DNA of 64,000 bases, taken from Salipiger profundus. Its GTDB lineage: Bacteria; Pseudomonadota; Alphaproteobacteria; Rhodobacterales; Rhodobacteraceae. The translations under genes and the position numbers were made by a program. This document shows positions 34,723-43,936 of this stretch, one piece after another; position 1 is the first letter of the stretch; every line of letters begins with the position of its first letter. A model generated the notes under the pieces. That model searched no databases, was not told the DNA's origin, and saw nothing but the letters and a program-made list of their open reading frames with translations. The stretch covers positions 1,691,501 to 1,755,500 of the forward strand of contig NZ_CP014796.1 in assembly GCF_001969385.1 (NCBI RefSeq). The letters are read 5' to 3'.

Positions 34723-35622
34723 TCAGCCCTTTACGGAACCGGCCGTGAGACCGCGGATGAAGTATTTCCCGGCGACGACGTAGACGAGGAGCGTCGGCAG
34801 CGCGGCGATGATCGCGGCGGCCATGTCGACGTTGTATTCCTTCACGCCGGTGGTGGAGTTGACGATGTTGTTGAGCGCCACGGTGATCGGCTGGGTGCCG
34901 GCCTGGCTGAAGGACACGCCGAACAGGAAGTCGTTCCAGATCTGCGTGAACTGCCAGATGACCGTGACCACGACGATCGGCAGCGACAGCGGCAGGAAGA
35001 TCGACCAGAAGATCCGGAAGAACCCCGCGCCGTCGACCTTGGCAGCCTTCACCAGCTCTTCCGGGATGGTGACGTAGTAGTTGCGGAAGAACAGCGTGGT
35101 GAAGCCCAGCCCGTAGATCACGTGCACGAACATCAGGCCCGGGATGGTGCCGGCGATGCCCATGAGCCCCAGCATCCGCGCCATCGGCAGCAGCACCACC
35201 TGGTAGGGGATGAAGCAGCCGAAGAGCATCAGCGAGAACACGAGGTTCGCGCCGCGGAACTTCCACTGGGCGATCACGTAGCCGTTCATCGCGCCGAGCA
35301 GCGTCGAGATCAGCACCGAGGGCACCGCCAGCATGACCGAGTTCCAGAAGAACGGCCGCAGGCCCTCGCACTGGATGCCGGTGCAGGCGCCCGACCAGGC
35401 GGTCTTCCACGGCTCGAAGGTCACCTCGCGCGGGAGCGCGATGAGGCTTCCGGTGCGGATTTCCTCGAGGCTCTTGAGCGAGGTCGTGAGCATCACGAAG
35501 AGCGGCATCAGGTAGAACAGCGCGAACAGGCCGAGCAGCACGAAGAGCCCGAAGCGCAGGGCGGTCCGGCCCCAGGTGCGCTCGCTGCGCACGGAGGTCG
35601 GAGAGAGCGTTGTGTCAGTCAT
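34723..35622 (-). CDS. gtsC: CUT1 ABC transporter permease, GtsC/MalG type
   Basis: Inner-membrane permease (299 aa) with six helices and the EAA loop LVKAAKVDGAGFFRIFWSIF. The segment between helices 1 and 2 includes the paired-Cys stretch CTGIQCEG, probably periplasmic. It overlaps the MalF-type permease gene by 8 bp and is followed 4 bp later by the ATPase gene. It forms the channel together with that permease. Confidence 0.85.
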   Translation of the reverse strand: MTDTTLSPTSVRSERTWGRTALRFGLFVLLGLFALFYLMPLFVMLTTSLKSLEEIRTGSLIALPREVTFEPWKTAWSGACTGIQCEGLRPFFWNSVMLAVPSVLISTLLGAMNGYVIAQWKFRGANLVFSLMLFGCFIPYQVVLLPMARMLGLMGIAGTIPGLMFVHVIYGLGFTTLFFRNYYVTIPEELVKAAKVDGAGFFRIFWSIFLPLSLPIVVVTVIWQFTQIWNDFLFGVSFSQAGTQPITVALNNIVNSTTGVKEYNVDMAAAIIAALPTLLVYVVAGKYFIRGLTAGSVKG

Positions 35623-36487
35623 GTTTCGCCCTCAGTTCGGAGTAGAGATAGGGAACGACGATGGCGAAGACGACGGCCATCATCACCATGGCCGAGCTTG
35701 CCGCCTGGCCGAGGTCGCCGCGCGAGAAGGCCATCGCGTACATGTAGGTGGCGGGCAGGTCGGTGGCGTAGCCGGGGCCGCCTCCGGTCAGCGCGATGAC
35801 GAGGTCGAAGGCCTTGATGGCGAGGTGCGCGAGCACGATGAAGGCCGACAGGAAGATCGGCGCCATCGAGGGAATGATGATCGCGGTATAGATCCGCCAC
35901 GTCGGGATGCCGTCGACCTGCGCGGCCTTGATGATCTCGCCGTCGACCGACCGCAGGCCGGCGAGGAACAGCGCCATCACGAAGCCCGAGCTCTGCCAGA
36001 CGCCGGCGATCACCACCGCGTAGATGGCGAAATCGGGGTTCACGATCCAGTCGAAGCTGAAATTCTCGTAGCCCCAGCCGCGCACCATGTGCTGGATGCC
36101 GAGACCGGGGTTCATGATCCATTTCCACGCGGTGCCGGTGACGATCATCGACAGCGCCATGGGGTAGAGGTAGATCGTCCGCAGCGCGCCTTCGACGCGG
36201 ATGCGCTGGTCGAGCATGATCGCCAGCAGCAGGCCCAGCACCATCGAGATGCCGATGAAGAGCGCACCGAAGATGAACAGGTTGTTCATCGCGGTGTCCC
36301 AGCGCGGCGAGGCGAAGAGCCGTTCGTATTGAATGATGCCGTCGATCTCGTAGCGCGGCATGAGCCGCGAGCGGGTCAGCGAGACCCAGGCGGTCCAGCC
36401 GATGAACCCGTAGACGAAGATCAGCACGGCGATGAAGGACGGCGCCAGCACCATCCGGGGCAGGTAGCGTTCCAGCCAGGCAGTCAT
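35615..36487 (-). CDS. gtsB: CUT1 ABC transporter permease, GtsB/MalF type
   Basis: Inner-membrane permease (290 aa) with six helices, EAA loop IIKAAQVDGIPTWRIYTAII and an aromatic-rich N-terminus (MTAWLERYLPRMVLAPSFIA). It is the second gene of the operon, after a stem-loop downstream of the binding-protein gene. Confidence 0.85.
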   Translation of the reverse strand: MTAWLERYLPRMVLAPSFIAVLIFVYGFIGWTAWVSLTRSRLMPRYEIDGIIQYERLFASPRWDTAMNNLFIFGALFIGISMVLGLLLAIMLDQRIRVEGALRTIYLYPMALSMIVTGTAWKWIMNPGLGIQHMVRGWGYENFSFDWIVNPDFAIYAVVIAGVWQSSGFVMALFLAGLRSVDGEIIKAAQVDGIPTWRIYTAIIIPSMAPIFLSAFIVLAHLAIKAFDLVIALTGGGPGYATDLPATYMYAMAFSRGDLGQAASSAMVMMAVVFAIVVPYLYSELRAKHD

Positions 36488-36516
36488 CGGATTTGTCCTT
36501 TGTCAGACAACGGAGG

Positions 36517-36548
36517 CCCGCGCCCGGACCGGTGGGTCGGGGCGCGGG
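36517..36548 (-). other. Intra-operon stem-loop downstream of gtsA
   Basis: CCCGCGCC (36517-36524) pairs with GGCGCGGG (36541-36548), with a smaller inner helix GACC/GGTC. It sits between the binding-protein stop and the permease start. Confidence 0.5.
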
Positions 36549-36558
36549 GTCGGTCGTC

Positions 36559-37803
36559 TTACATCGAGTTCGCGACAGCGTCGGCGAGCATCTGCACGGC
36601 TTCGTCGGACGACATGTCCGAGTTGAAGTGCGCGGTCACCACGTCGGTGATGGCGCCGGCCTGCGCACCGCGCAGGGCCATGCCGTGCGCGTAGGAGGGC
36701 AGCAGCGCGCCGTTGTCGGAGGCAGCGGCCATGTCCTCGGAGGACTTATTGGCGCAGCTGTCGAACTCGTCGAGCGGCACGTCGGTGCGGACCGGGATCG
36801 AGCCCTTGTTGAGGTTGAACACCTTCTGGAAGTTCGGGCCGACGATCAGCTTGGCGAGCAGCTCCTGCCCGGCCTTCTTGTCCTCGCCGTCGACCTCGAA
36901 CATGGCGAAGCTGTCGACGTTGTAGAGGTAGCCCTCACCGGGAGCGGATTCGCACAGGAAGTCCTCGCCCGGCACCTTGCCGGCGGCAAGGAATTCACCC
37001 TTGGCCCAGTCGCCCATGATCTGGAAGGCGGCTTCGCCGTTCATCACCATCGCGGTGGCGAGGTTCCAGTCGCGGCCCGGCGCGTTCTCGTCGACGTAGC
37101 CGCGCATCTTCGCCATCTGGTCGAAGACCGCCACCATCTCGGGCGAGGTCAGCGTGTCGGGGTCGAGCTCGACAAAGGCCTTCTCGAAGCCGTCGGGCCC
37201 GAGCATGCCAAGTGCCACGACCTCGAAGATGGTGGCGTCCTGCCAGGCCTGGCCACCGTGTGCGAGCGGGATCACGCCCGCTTCCTGCAGCTTCTCGGCG
37301 GCGGCGTTGAATTCGTCCCAGGTGGTCGGCATCTCGATGCCGTTGGCGTCGAGCACGTCGGCGTTGGCCCAGATCCAGTCGACGCGGTGGACGTTGACCG
37401 GCGCGGCGCACCACTGGCCGTCGCACTTCATGTGGCCGGCGATCGAGGCGGGCAGCACGTCGGCCCAGCCCTCGGCCTCGGCGACGTCGGAAATGTCGGC
37501 GAGCACGCCTTCTTCATACCATTCCTGGATGGCCGGGCCCTTGAGCTGCACAGCGGTCGGCGCGTTGCCCGACAGCACGCGGGCGCGCAGCGCGGTCATC
37601 GCCGCATCGCCGCCACCGCCTGCGACCGGCATGTCGGTCCAGGTGCCGCCCTGTTCGGCGAATTCCTCTTGCAGGACACCGACGGCCTTGGCTTCGCCGC
37701 CGGCGGTCCACCAGTGGAGCACCTCGGCCTGCGGCTCGGCAAGAAGCGGACCGGCAAGAGCGATGAGGGCGGCCGAGCTGGCCGCCATAGCGAGTTTTTG
37801 CAT
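36559..37803 (-). CDS. gtsA: Glucose/mannose-type sugar-binding protein
   Basis: Periplasmic binding protein (414 aa). The signal peptide is about residues 1-22 (ending GPLLA). The mature start LHWWTAGGEAKAVGVLQEEF and the segment MTALRARVLSGNAPTAVQLK match the Pseudomonas GtsA/GltB glucose-binding group; a Cys pair (MKCDGQWCAAP) may form a disulfide. The SD GGGAGGAAC precedes the start. The divergent two-component system resembles GltR/GtrS, which controls glucose uptake in Pseudomonas, supporting a glucose role. Confidence 0.85.
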   Translation of the reverse strand: MQKLAMAASSAALIALAGPLLAEPQAEVLHWWTAGGEAKAVGVLQEEFAEQGGTWTDMPVAGGGGDAAMTALRARVLSGNAPTAVQLKGPAIQEWYEEGVLADISDVAEAEGWADVLPASIAGHMKCDGQWCAAPVNVHRVDWIWANADVLDANGIEMPTTWDEFNAAAEKLQEAGVIPLAHGGQAWQDATIFEVVALGMLGPDGFEKAFVELDPDTLTSPEMVAVFDQMAKMRGYVDENAPGRDWNLATAMVMNGEAAFQIMGDWAKGEFLAAGKVPGEDFLCESAPGEGYLYNVDSFAMFEVDGEDKKAGQELLAKLIVGPNFQKVFNLNKGSIPVRTDVPLDEFDSCANKSSEDMAAASDNGALLPSYAHGMALRGAQAGAITDVVTAHFNSDMSSDEAVQMLADAVANSM

Positions 37804-37928
37804 GATTGTTCCTCCCAAGAACGGCCGCCCTCCAGCGGCCATGCATCACATATTCTTGCGCTTTCGGGGCGTTCCCGCAATGCTCGCGGTGCCCCGTGAC
37901 GTCGCGGTGGATCAGAAAATTGCGCCCC

Positions 37929-37948
37929 TTGTTACACGTTGTTACACG
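37929..37948. promoter_or_regulatory. Tandem 10-bp repeats, likely OmpR-type response-regulator site
   Basis: TTGTTACACG occurs twice in direct succession (37929-37938, 37939-37948). Head-to-tail sites with one helical turn spacing are typical for OmpR/PhoB dimers. It lies between the divergent gtsA and response-regulator genes. Confidence 0.65.
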
Positions 37949-38026
37949 TCGTGCCGGAGGCGGCGCATGTCCGGGGTGGAGCGGAGGGCGCAACCAACGC
38001 CTCCGCCGGGGCAGGAGGACGAGGCG

Positions 38027-38761
38027 ATGACGATTCCGCGGCTTCTCGTGGTCGACGACGACACCGAAATGCGGGCGATGATGACCGCCTTCCTGCAACA
38101 GCACGGCTTCATCGCGCTGCCCTGCGAGGGCGAGCGGAGCATCCGCGCGCATCTCTCCGCCGGGCGGGTCGACCTGATCCTGCTCGACGTGATGCTCGGC
38201 GACGAGAACGGCGTCGAGATCTGCGCCCGGCTGCGGCAGGAGCAGGACGTGCCGATCATCCTCGTGTCGGCGCTTTCGGCCGATCACCAGCGCATGGCGG
38301 GATACGAGGTCGGCGCCGACGACTACATCGCCAAGCCATTCAACCCCGACCTGCTGCTCGCGCGGGTCAAGGCGGTGCTGGCGCGGGCGCGGCGGTCGGC
38401 ATCGCTGATCTACCGCCGGCAGACCTCGACCTACCGCTTCCGGGGCTGGGTCTACGACGCGCGCCGCGACGAGGTCCGCGCCCCGGACGGGGTGCAGATC
38501 CCGCTGTCGCGCCGCGAGACGGCGCTGCTGAAGGTGCTGCTGGCGAACCCGCGCATCCCGCTGACCCGAGACGAGATCGCGGCAGCGCTCGACGGTGCCG
38601 AGGACAACGCCGGTCACGAGACGCCGGGCCGCGCCATCGACGTGCTGGTCGGGCGTCTGCGCGGCAAGATCGAACGCAACCCGCGTGAGCCACAGCTTCT
38701 GCGCACCGAGCGCGGGGTCGGCTACGTCCTCGCGACGGACGTCGAGATCGAGGCGGGCTGA
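38027..38761 (+). CDS. gltR: OmpR-family response regulator (GltR-like)
   Basis: Two-component response regulator (244 aa). The receiver domain has the acidic pocket VVDDDTE, phospho-acceptor Asp54 (LILLDVML) and the conserved Lys in YIAKPF. The C-terminal winged helix (about 140-235) contains LSRRETALLKVLLANP and LRTERGVGYVL. The start at 38027 has SD GCAGGAGGA. It overlaps the kinase gene by 1 bp. Divergence from gtsA suggests that it controls sugar uptake. Confidence 0.9.
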   Translation: MTIPRLLVVDDDTEMRAMMTAFLQQHGFIALPCEGERSIRAHLSAGRVDLILLDVMLGDENGVEICARLRQEQDVPIILVSALSADHQRMAGYEVGADDYIAKPFNPDLLLARVKAVLARARRSASLIYRRQTSTYRFRGWVYDARRDEVRAPDGVQIPLSRRETALLKVLLANPRIPLTRDEIAAALDGAEDNAGHETPGRAIDVLVGRLRGKIERNPREPQLLRTERGVGYVLATDVEIEAG

Positions 38762-40218
38762 TGCCGGGCCGCCGCGTGGCGTTGCGGCTGCGGACCCTCG
38801 GACTGCTGGGCATGCTCGCAGGGTTTGCCGCCGGGGTCGCGGCCGCCTGGCTGTGGTTCGCCTCGGTGCAGGGCTGGGAGCGTTACCTGAGCCGTGCCTA
38901 TGCCACCGGCGTCGGGCTCTACGAGACCCTGCGCTACGACCTGCCGCCGCCCGAAGGGGTCGTCGTCACGCCGCTGTCGCCCGCGCAGGCGGCGCTGGCC
39001 GACCGGGGCGAGTTCGTGCAGATGCCAGAGCTGCCGTCACCCGCCTTCGTGACCAACGTCTCTCTGATCGACCCCGGCCCCGACCTGCTGTCGGGCACCG
39101 TGCTGTCGCTGGGGATCGTCTCGGGCACGCTGCAGTATCCGGTGGCCGAGATCGCCTTGGCCGACGCGCATGCCGCCGCCCAGAAGCTCGGCAGCGTCAC
39201 GCGGCTGCTCGCGGCCTACTGCAGCGAACCGGTGCTCTTCGCCCGCCATGCCGACGGCCCGTGGATGCGGATCGACGGCACGGCTGTCTGGGGCTGCGGG
39301 GCGGCGCCACGCGACCTGCGGCTCGCGGCGGTGCTGCTGTCGCTCGCCGCCTTCGTGGTGCTGGTGACGCTGGTGTCCGACACCTCGGCCCATTTCGACC
39401 GCTTCGCCCGGGCGCTGCGGGACCGGCGCAGGCTCGGCGGGCCGGACGCCTACGCCGTCGAGGGCCCCGCCGAACTGCGCGAGATCGTCGCCGCCGTGAA
39501 CGTCTACCTCGATGCCGAGCGCGAGCAGCTCTCGAAGCGCGCGGTGGTGCTGTCTGGCATCAGCCACGATCTCGGCACGCCCGCCACCCGGCTGCGGCTG
39601 CGCACCGCGCTGATCCCCGACCGCGAGCTGCGCGAGAAGCTGGACGCCGACATCGACAGGATGACCGGCATGATCGAGAGCGTGCTGACACTTACCCGTT
39701 CCGAGCTGAACGCCGAAGCGCCGCGCCAGCTGTCGCTGAGCGCGCTGGTGGAGGCGCTGGTCGATGACTATCGCGACGTCGGCAAGCCGGTCGAGCTGCG
39801 CCCCGGCGCCCCCAGCGTGGTGCTTGGCGGGGCGTCGCTGTTCTCGTCGCAGCGGGGGCACGGCGCACGGCCTGCGCCGCATGACATCCGCGTCACGGGG
39901 CGGCCCGTCTCGTTGCAGCGGGCGGTTTCGAACCTTGTCGAGAACGCCCTGAAATACGGGCGCCGGGCGACGGTCGGGATCGAGGCCGACATGACCCACG
40001 CGCGCATTACGGTCGAGGACGAGGGTTCGGAGATGTCGATTGCCGAGATCGAGAGCGTGATCGCCCCGTTCCGGCGTGGCGCCAACCACGGGCGCGTCAA
40101 CGGCTTCGGCCTCGGGCTTACCATCGTCGACACCGTCGCGCAGCAGCACGGCGGACGGCTCTACTTCGAGGAAGGCGCGCACGGCCTGCGCGCGTGCCTC
40201 GAGATCCTGCGCAGCTAG
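38761..40218 (+). CDS. Membrane sensor histidine kinase (GtrS-like)
   Basis: Sensor kinase (485 aa). TM1 spans about residues 12-34, a periplasmic domain 35-186 follows, and TM2 about 188-205. The H-box is LSGISHDLGTP with His269; it has Gly where Arg is usual (HDLRTP). The N-box is NLVENALKYG, and the ATP lid GFGLGLTIV is intact. A stretch around residues 355-378 (VLGGASLFSSQRGHGARPAP) looks inserted between conserved ATPase parts. It is paired with the response regulator. The periplasmic sensor may read sugar or sugar-acid levels, by analogy to GtrS. Confidence 0.87.
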   Translation: MPGRRVALRLRTLGLLGMLAGFAAGVAAAWLWFASVQGWERYLSRAYATGVGLYETLRYDLPPPEGVVVTPLSPAQAALADRGEFVQMPELPSPAFVTNVSLIDPGPDLLSGTVLSLGIVSGTLQYPVAEIALADAHAAAQKLGSVTRLLAAYCSEPVLFARHADGPWMRIDGTAVWGCGAAPRDLRLAAVLLSLAAFVVLVTLVSDTSAHFDRFARALRDRRRLGGPDAYAVEGPAELREIVAAVNVYLDAEREQLSKRAVVLSGISHDLGTPATRLRLRTALIPDRELREKLDADIDRMTGMIESVLTLTRSELNAEAPRQLSLSALVEALVDDYRDVGKPVELRPGAPSVVLGGASLFSSQRGHGARPAPHDIRVTGRPVSLQRAVSNLVENALKYGRRATVGIEADMTHARITVEDEGSEMSIAEIESVIAPFRRGANHGRVNGFGLGLTIVDTVAQQHGGRLYFEEGAHGLRACLEILRS

Positions 40219-40293
40219 GCCGCGCTTGTGCCGGGGGCGGGGCCGGGGCTATCCAGTCGGGGCAACACGCGGCAGACCCCGGAGGACAGACCG

Positions 40294-40824
40294 ATGACCA
40301 GCCCCCAGCCTCTCAGCGACGACGACTGGCCCGACGCGGTGGCCGACCTCCGCGAGGGGTTTGCCGGCAAGCTCAACGTCTACCGGGTCATGGCGCATCA
40401 CCCGGCACTGCTCAGGGCATGGGCGCCGCTGCGCCAGCATATCGTGCGCGACACCTCGCTCGGGCTCGAGCGCAGCGAAGTGGTGATCCTGCGCACGGCC
40501 TTCCGCTTCGGCTCGGCCTACGAATGGGCGCATCACGTCTCGCGGGCGCGGGCGCTCGGCTTTTCCGACGAGCGCATCGCGGCGCTGCGCGAGATGCCCG
40601 ATGGCGAGGACGGGCTGATTGCCCGCGCCGTCGACGCGCTGGTCGACGAGCGCCGCCTGCCGCCCGAGCTCAATGCCGCGCTGGCCGAGGCTCTGGGCCG
40701 CGAGGCGGTCTTCGACCTGATCGCCACGGTCGGCTTCTACTCGGTGCTGGGCTACATCCTGATGAGCTACGACACCCCCATCGACGACCGCATCGCCGAG
40801 GAGATGGCCGAGGCACCGCTCTGA
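40294..40824 (+). CDS. Carboxymuconolactone decarboxylase-family protein without cysteines
   Basis: An AhpD-like all-helical protein (176 aa) with the family signature region FRFGSAYEWAHHVSRARALGF. It contains no cysteine, so it lacks the CxxC of AhpD peroxidases and cannot act as one. The start at 40294 follows the SD GGAGGA. It lies 75 bp after the kinase gene and 103 bp before the monooxygenase gene, so its operon is unclear. Ring-cleavage or lactone decarboxylation is the family alternative; the function is unknown. Confidence 0.8.
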   Translation: MTSPQPLSDDDWPDAVADLREGFAGKLNVYRVMAHHPALLRAWAPLRQHIVRDTSLGLERSEVVILRTAFRFGSAYEWAHHVSRARALGFSDERIAALREMPDGEDGLIARAVDALVDERRLPPELNAALAEALGREAVFDLIATVGFYSVLGYILMSYDTPIDDRIAEEMAEAPL

Positions 40825-40927
40825 TCCCGTTTTAGCTGCGCTGAAGCAGAACGCAGTCGGGCTGATCTTACGAGAGCGCCCGGCGCGCGGCATACTGCAT
40901 CGCAGCGCAGAACAGGGAGCCCGCACG

Positions 40928-42283
40928 ATGGCACGCGACGACACGCTCAAGCTCGGAACCTTCGTCTACACCTTCGGCTTTCACCCCGCCGCCTGGCTGC
41001 ACCCGGGGTCGGACGTGAAGGGCGCGAACGACATCTCGCACCTGGCGAAGGTGGCGAAGATCTCGGAGGCGGCGAAGCTCGACTTCATGTTCTTCGCAGA
41101 CAGCCCCGCCGCCGCCGTCGGCCACCCCGAGGCGCTGGCTCGACAGCCCACCAAGATGAACCGCTTCGAGCCGATCACCGCGATTACCGCGCTCTCGATG
41201 GTGACCGAGAAGCTCGGCTTCGTGGCCACCGCCTCGACCTCCTACTACGAGCCCTACAACATCGCCCGGCTCTACGCCTCGGCCGACCATATCTCTGGCG
41301 GGCGGATGTGCTGGAACGTGGTGACCTCGGACCATGACGAGACCGGCTACAACTACAACCGCGAGGGGCTCGACCCGCACGCGGACCGCTACGCGCGCGG
41401 CGAGGAGTTCCTCGACGTGGTGTTCGGGCTGTGGGACTCGTGGGAAGACGACGCGCTGCTGCTCGACCGTGAGAACGGACTCTACCACGACAAGGACAAG
41501 CTGCATCAGCTCGACCACGTCGGCGACCATTTCCAGGTGCGTGGCCCGCTCAACATCGCGCGCACGCCGCAGGGGCGGCCGGTGATCGCGCAGGCGGGCG
41601 GCTCCGAGCGTGGCCGCGAGCTTGCGGCGCGCACCGCCGAGATCGCCTTTTCGCTGGCCTCGAACATCGAGAAGAACAAGGCGTTCTATGCCGACGTGAA
41701 GTCCCGGATGGCGAAATACGGCCGTGCGCCGAGCGACCTGAAGATCATGCCGGGCATCGTCATCAACGTGGGCGAAACCCGCGAGGAGGCCGAGGTCCGG
41801 GCGCAGGAGATGGTCGACCACATGCACCCCGAGGTCGGTCTGCTGATGCTGCAGGAGTTTCTCGAGACCGACCTGCACGGCGCCGATCTCGACGCGCCCT
41901 TCCCGATGGACCGGATGCCGGAAAAGGCCAAGGGCTCCGAGGCGATGTTCGCCGAGGTCAAGGAGTTCGTCGAGCAGGGGCTGCCCCTTCGCGAGCTCAT
42001 CACCCACTACGCGCGACGCCATACCGGCAACGGGCTGACCGGCTCCTACCTCGAGGTCGCCGACTTCATGCAGGAGTGGTTCGAGGAGGAGGCCGCCGAC
42101 GGCTTCATCCTGATGTGCCCGACGCTGCCCGCCTCGCTCGAGGATTTCACCCGGCTGGTGGTGCCGGAGCTGCAGCGCCGCGGGTTGTTCCGCACCGAGT
42201 ACGAGGGCAACACCCTGCGCGAGCACCTCGGGTTGTCGTGGCCCGAGACGCGCCACGCCAAGGCCCGCCGCGCGGCGGAGTAG
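40928..42283 (+). CDS. LLM-class flavin-dependent monooxygenase (NtaA/SnaA/DszA family)
   Basis: A 451-aa luciferase-like monooxygenase using reduced flavin from a separate reductase. Signatures include the N-terminal AWLHPGSDVKGANDISHLAK, YYEPYNIARLYASADHISGG, RMCWNVVTSD and the AQAGGSERGRELAARTAEIA flavin-binding part. Relatives oxidise nitrilotriacetate, dibenzothiophene sulfone or sulfur compounds. No flavin reductase gene is seen nearby. Its place before a GlcD-type dehydrogenase (119 bp apart) may reflect one pathway. The substrate is unknown. Confidence 0.88.
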   Translation: MARDDTLKLGTFVYTFGFHPAAWLHPGSDVKGANDISHLAKVAKISEAAKLDFMFFADSPAAAVGHPEALARQPTKMNRFEPITAITALSMVTEKLGFVATASTSYYEPYNIARLYASADHISGGRMCWNVVTSDHDETGYNYNREGLDPHADRYARGEEFLDVVFGLWDSWEDDALLLDRENGLYHDKDKLHQLDHVGDHFQVRGPLNIARTPQGRPVIAQAGGSERGRELAARTAEIAFSLASNIEKNKAFYADVKSRMAKYGRAPSDLKIMPGIVINVGETREEAEVRAQEMVDHMHPEVGLLMLQEFLETDLHGADLDAPFPMDRMPEKAKGSEAMFAEVKEFVEQGLPLRELITHYARRHTGNGLTGSYLEVADFMQEWFEEEAADGFILMCPTLPASLEDFTRLVVPELQRRGLFRTEYEGNTLREHLGLSWPETRHAKARRAAE

Positions 42284-42402
42284 GGCGCGGCGCCCGCTTT
42301 CCCGGCAAGCTGAGGGCTTGCGCGGCGCGCTCGGCCCCGGGCCGTTGCGTCTGCCGCGCGGTCACGGCAGGGAGGTCGGGACGCAAGCACAGGAGCTTCG
42401 GC

Positions 42403-43767
42403 ATGGACCAACAGGCGATGGACGCCCTGCGCGCCCGCTTCGGCGCGCGCATCGAGACCGGCGAAAGCCTGCGTGACCAGCATGGCGCGGGCGACAGCTG
42501 GCATCCGGCGGCGCCGCCTGACGCGGTGCTCTTCGCCGAGACGACTCAGGAGGTTTCGGACGCGCTGGCGATCTGCCACGCGCAGGGGGTGCCGGTCGTG
42601 GGCTTCGGGCACGGCTCGTCGATCGAGGGACAGGTGCAGGCGGTGCGCGGAGGCCTGTGTCTCGACCTGTCGCGGATGACGCGCATCCTGCGGGTCTCGG
42701 CCGGTGACATGGACTGCACCGTCGAGGCCGGGGTGACGCGGCAGGCGCTGAACGAACACCTGCGCGACACCGGGCTGTTCCTGCCGATCGACGTGGGGAC
42801 CCACGCGACCATGGGCGGGCTGGCCTCGACCCGGGCGTCTGGCACGATGACCGTGCGGCACGGCACCATGCGCGACCGGGTCATGGGGCTGACCGTGGTG
42901 CTGCCAGACGGCGAGGTGATCGAGACGGGCGGCCGCGCGCGGAAGTCCTCGGCGGGCTACGATCTGACCGGGCTCTTTGTCGGCGCCGAGGGCACGCTCG
43001 GAATCATCACCGAGGTGACGCTGAGGCTCGCCGGCATCCCCGAGGCGGCGCGGGCCGGGCTCTACGCCTTCGCCGACATCGCCGAGGCGACCGAATGCGT
43101 GATCGAGGCCCTGCAATGCGGCCTCTGCCTCAACCGGATCGAGCTTCTGGACGCGCTGCAGATGCGGGCCATCAACGCGTGGAACGGCACCGACCACCCC
43201 GAGACCGCGACGCTGATGGTCGACCTCGCCGGCAGCGAGGCGCAGGTGGCCGAGGATCTCGACACGCTGGGCGAGCTCGCCGCCGGACATGGCGCCACGG
43301 TTTCGCCCTGCGCCACGCCCGAGGCCTACAACGCGCTCTGGGCGCTGCGGCACTCGGCGCTCTACGCGGCGCGCGGGCTGCGGCCGGGCTGCAAGAGCCT
43401 GTCGACCGACGTCTGCGTTCCGGTCACCGAGCTGCCCGCCATCATCGCCGGGATCCAGTCCGAGATCGCCGCCGAAGGCGTGATCGCGCCGCTGCATGGC
43501 CACGTCGGCGACGGCAACTTTCACCTCGTGATGCTGTTCGACCCCGACGACGCGGACGAGCAGGACAAGGTCCGCCGCCTGAACCACCGGCTTGTCGAGA
43601 TGGCGCTGGCACATGGCGGCACCGCCACCGGCGAGCATGGCGTGGGACTGGGCAAGAAGATCTTCATGGAGGCCGAGCACGGTCCGGCGCTTGGCCTGAT
43701 GAAGCGGATCAAGCAGGCGGTCGACCCGAAGAACATTCTCAATCCCGGCAAGATATTCGATCTCTGA
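42403..43767 (+). CDS. FAD-binding dehydrogenase, D-lactate/glycolate (GlcD) family
   Basis: A 454-aa FAD enzyme oxidising a 2-hydroxy acid. The FAD_binding_4 domain spans about residues 40-215 (VPVVGFGHGSSIEGQVQ, GLASTRASGTMTVRHGTMRD and FVGAEGTLGIITEVTL), followed by the FAD-oxidase C-terminal domain with the metal-site pattern PLHGHVGDGNFHL and EHGVGLGKK, ending NPGKIFDL. The start at 42403 has SD CAGGAG. D-lactate dehydrogenase (cytochrome) is the most likely class, but glycolate or 2-hydroxyglutarate are open. Confidence 0.87.
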   Translation: MDQQAMDALRARFGARIETGESLRDQHGAGDSWHPAAPPDAVLFAETTQEVSDALAICHAQGVPVVGFGHGSSIEGQVQAVRGGLCLDLSRMTRILRVSAGDMDCTVEAGVTRQALNEHLRDTGLFLPIDVGTHATMGGLASTRASGTMTVRHGTMRDRVMGLTVVLPDGEVIETGGRARKSSAGYDLTGLFVGAEGTLGIITEVTLRLAGIPEAARAGLYAFADIAEATECVIEALQCGLCLNRIELLDALQMRAINAWNGTDHPETATLMVDLAGSEAQVAEDLDTLGELAAGHGATVSPCATPEAYNALWALRHSALYAARGLRPGCKSLSTDVCVPVTELPAIIAGIQSEIAAEGVIAPLHGHVGDGNFHLVMLFDPDDADEQDKVRRLNHRLVEMALAHGGTATGEHGVGLGKKIFMEAEHGPALGLMKRIKQAVDPKNILNPGKIFDL

Positions 43768-43918
43768 ACGGCCAGGGATTCGCGGGCGCGCCGGTCGTCA
43801 TGCGGCGCGCGAGGCTCCCGATGTGCCCAAATCCTGTGCAACCGGCGGCGTTGGCGGCAACGGGTTTCCGGTTTCCGCAGCGCCGCCGCATCTTTCCGCT
43901 GTGAATTGACGGACGCTT

Positions 43919-43936
43919 CATTTGTATACACAAATG
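43919..43936. promoter_or_regulatory. HutC-like operator upstream of the amino-acid ABC operon
   Basis: CATTTGTATACACAAATG has perfect 7-bp arms (CATTTGT/ACAAATG). It sits about 85 bp before the binding-protein gene, just after TTGACG (43906-43911), so it overlaps the likely promoter. The GntR/UTRA regulator at 47003 in the same transcript is the natural ligand. Confidence 0.65.
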
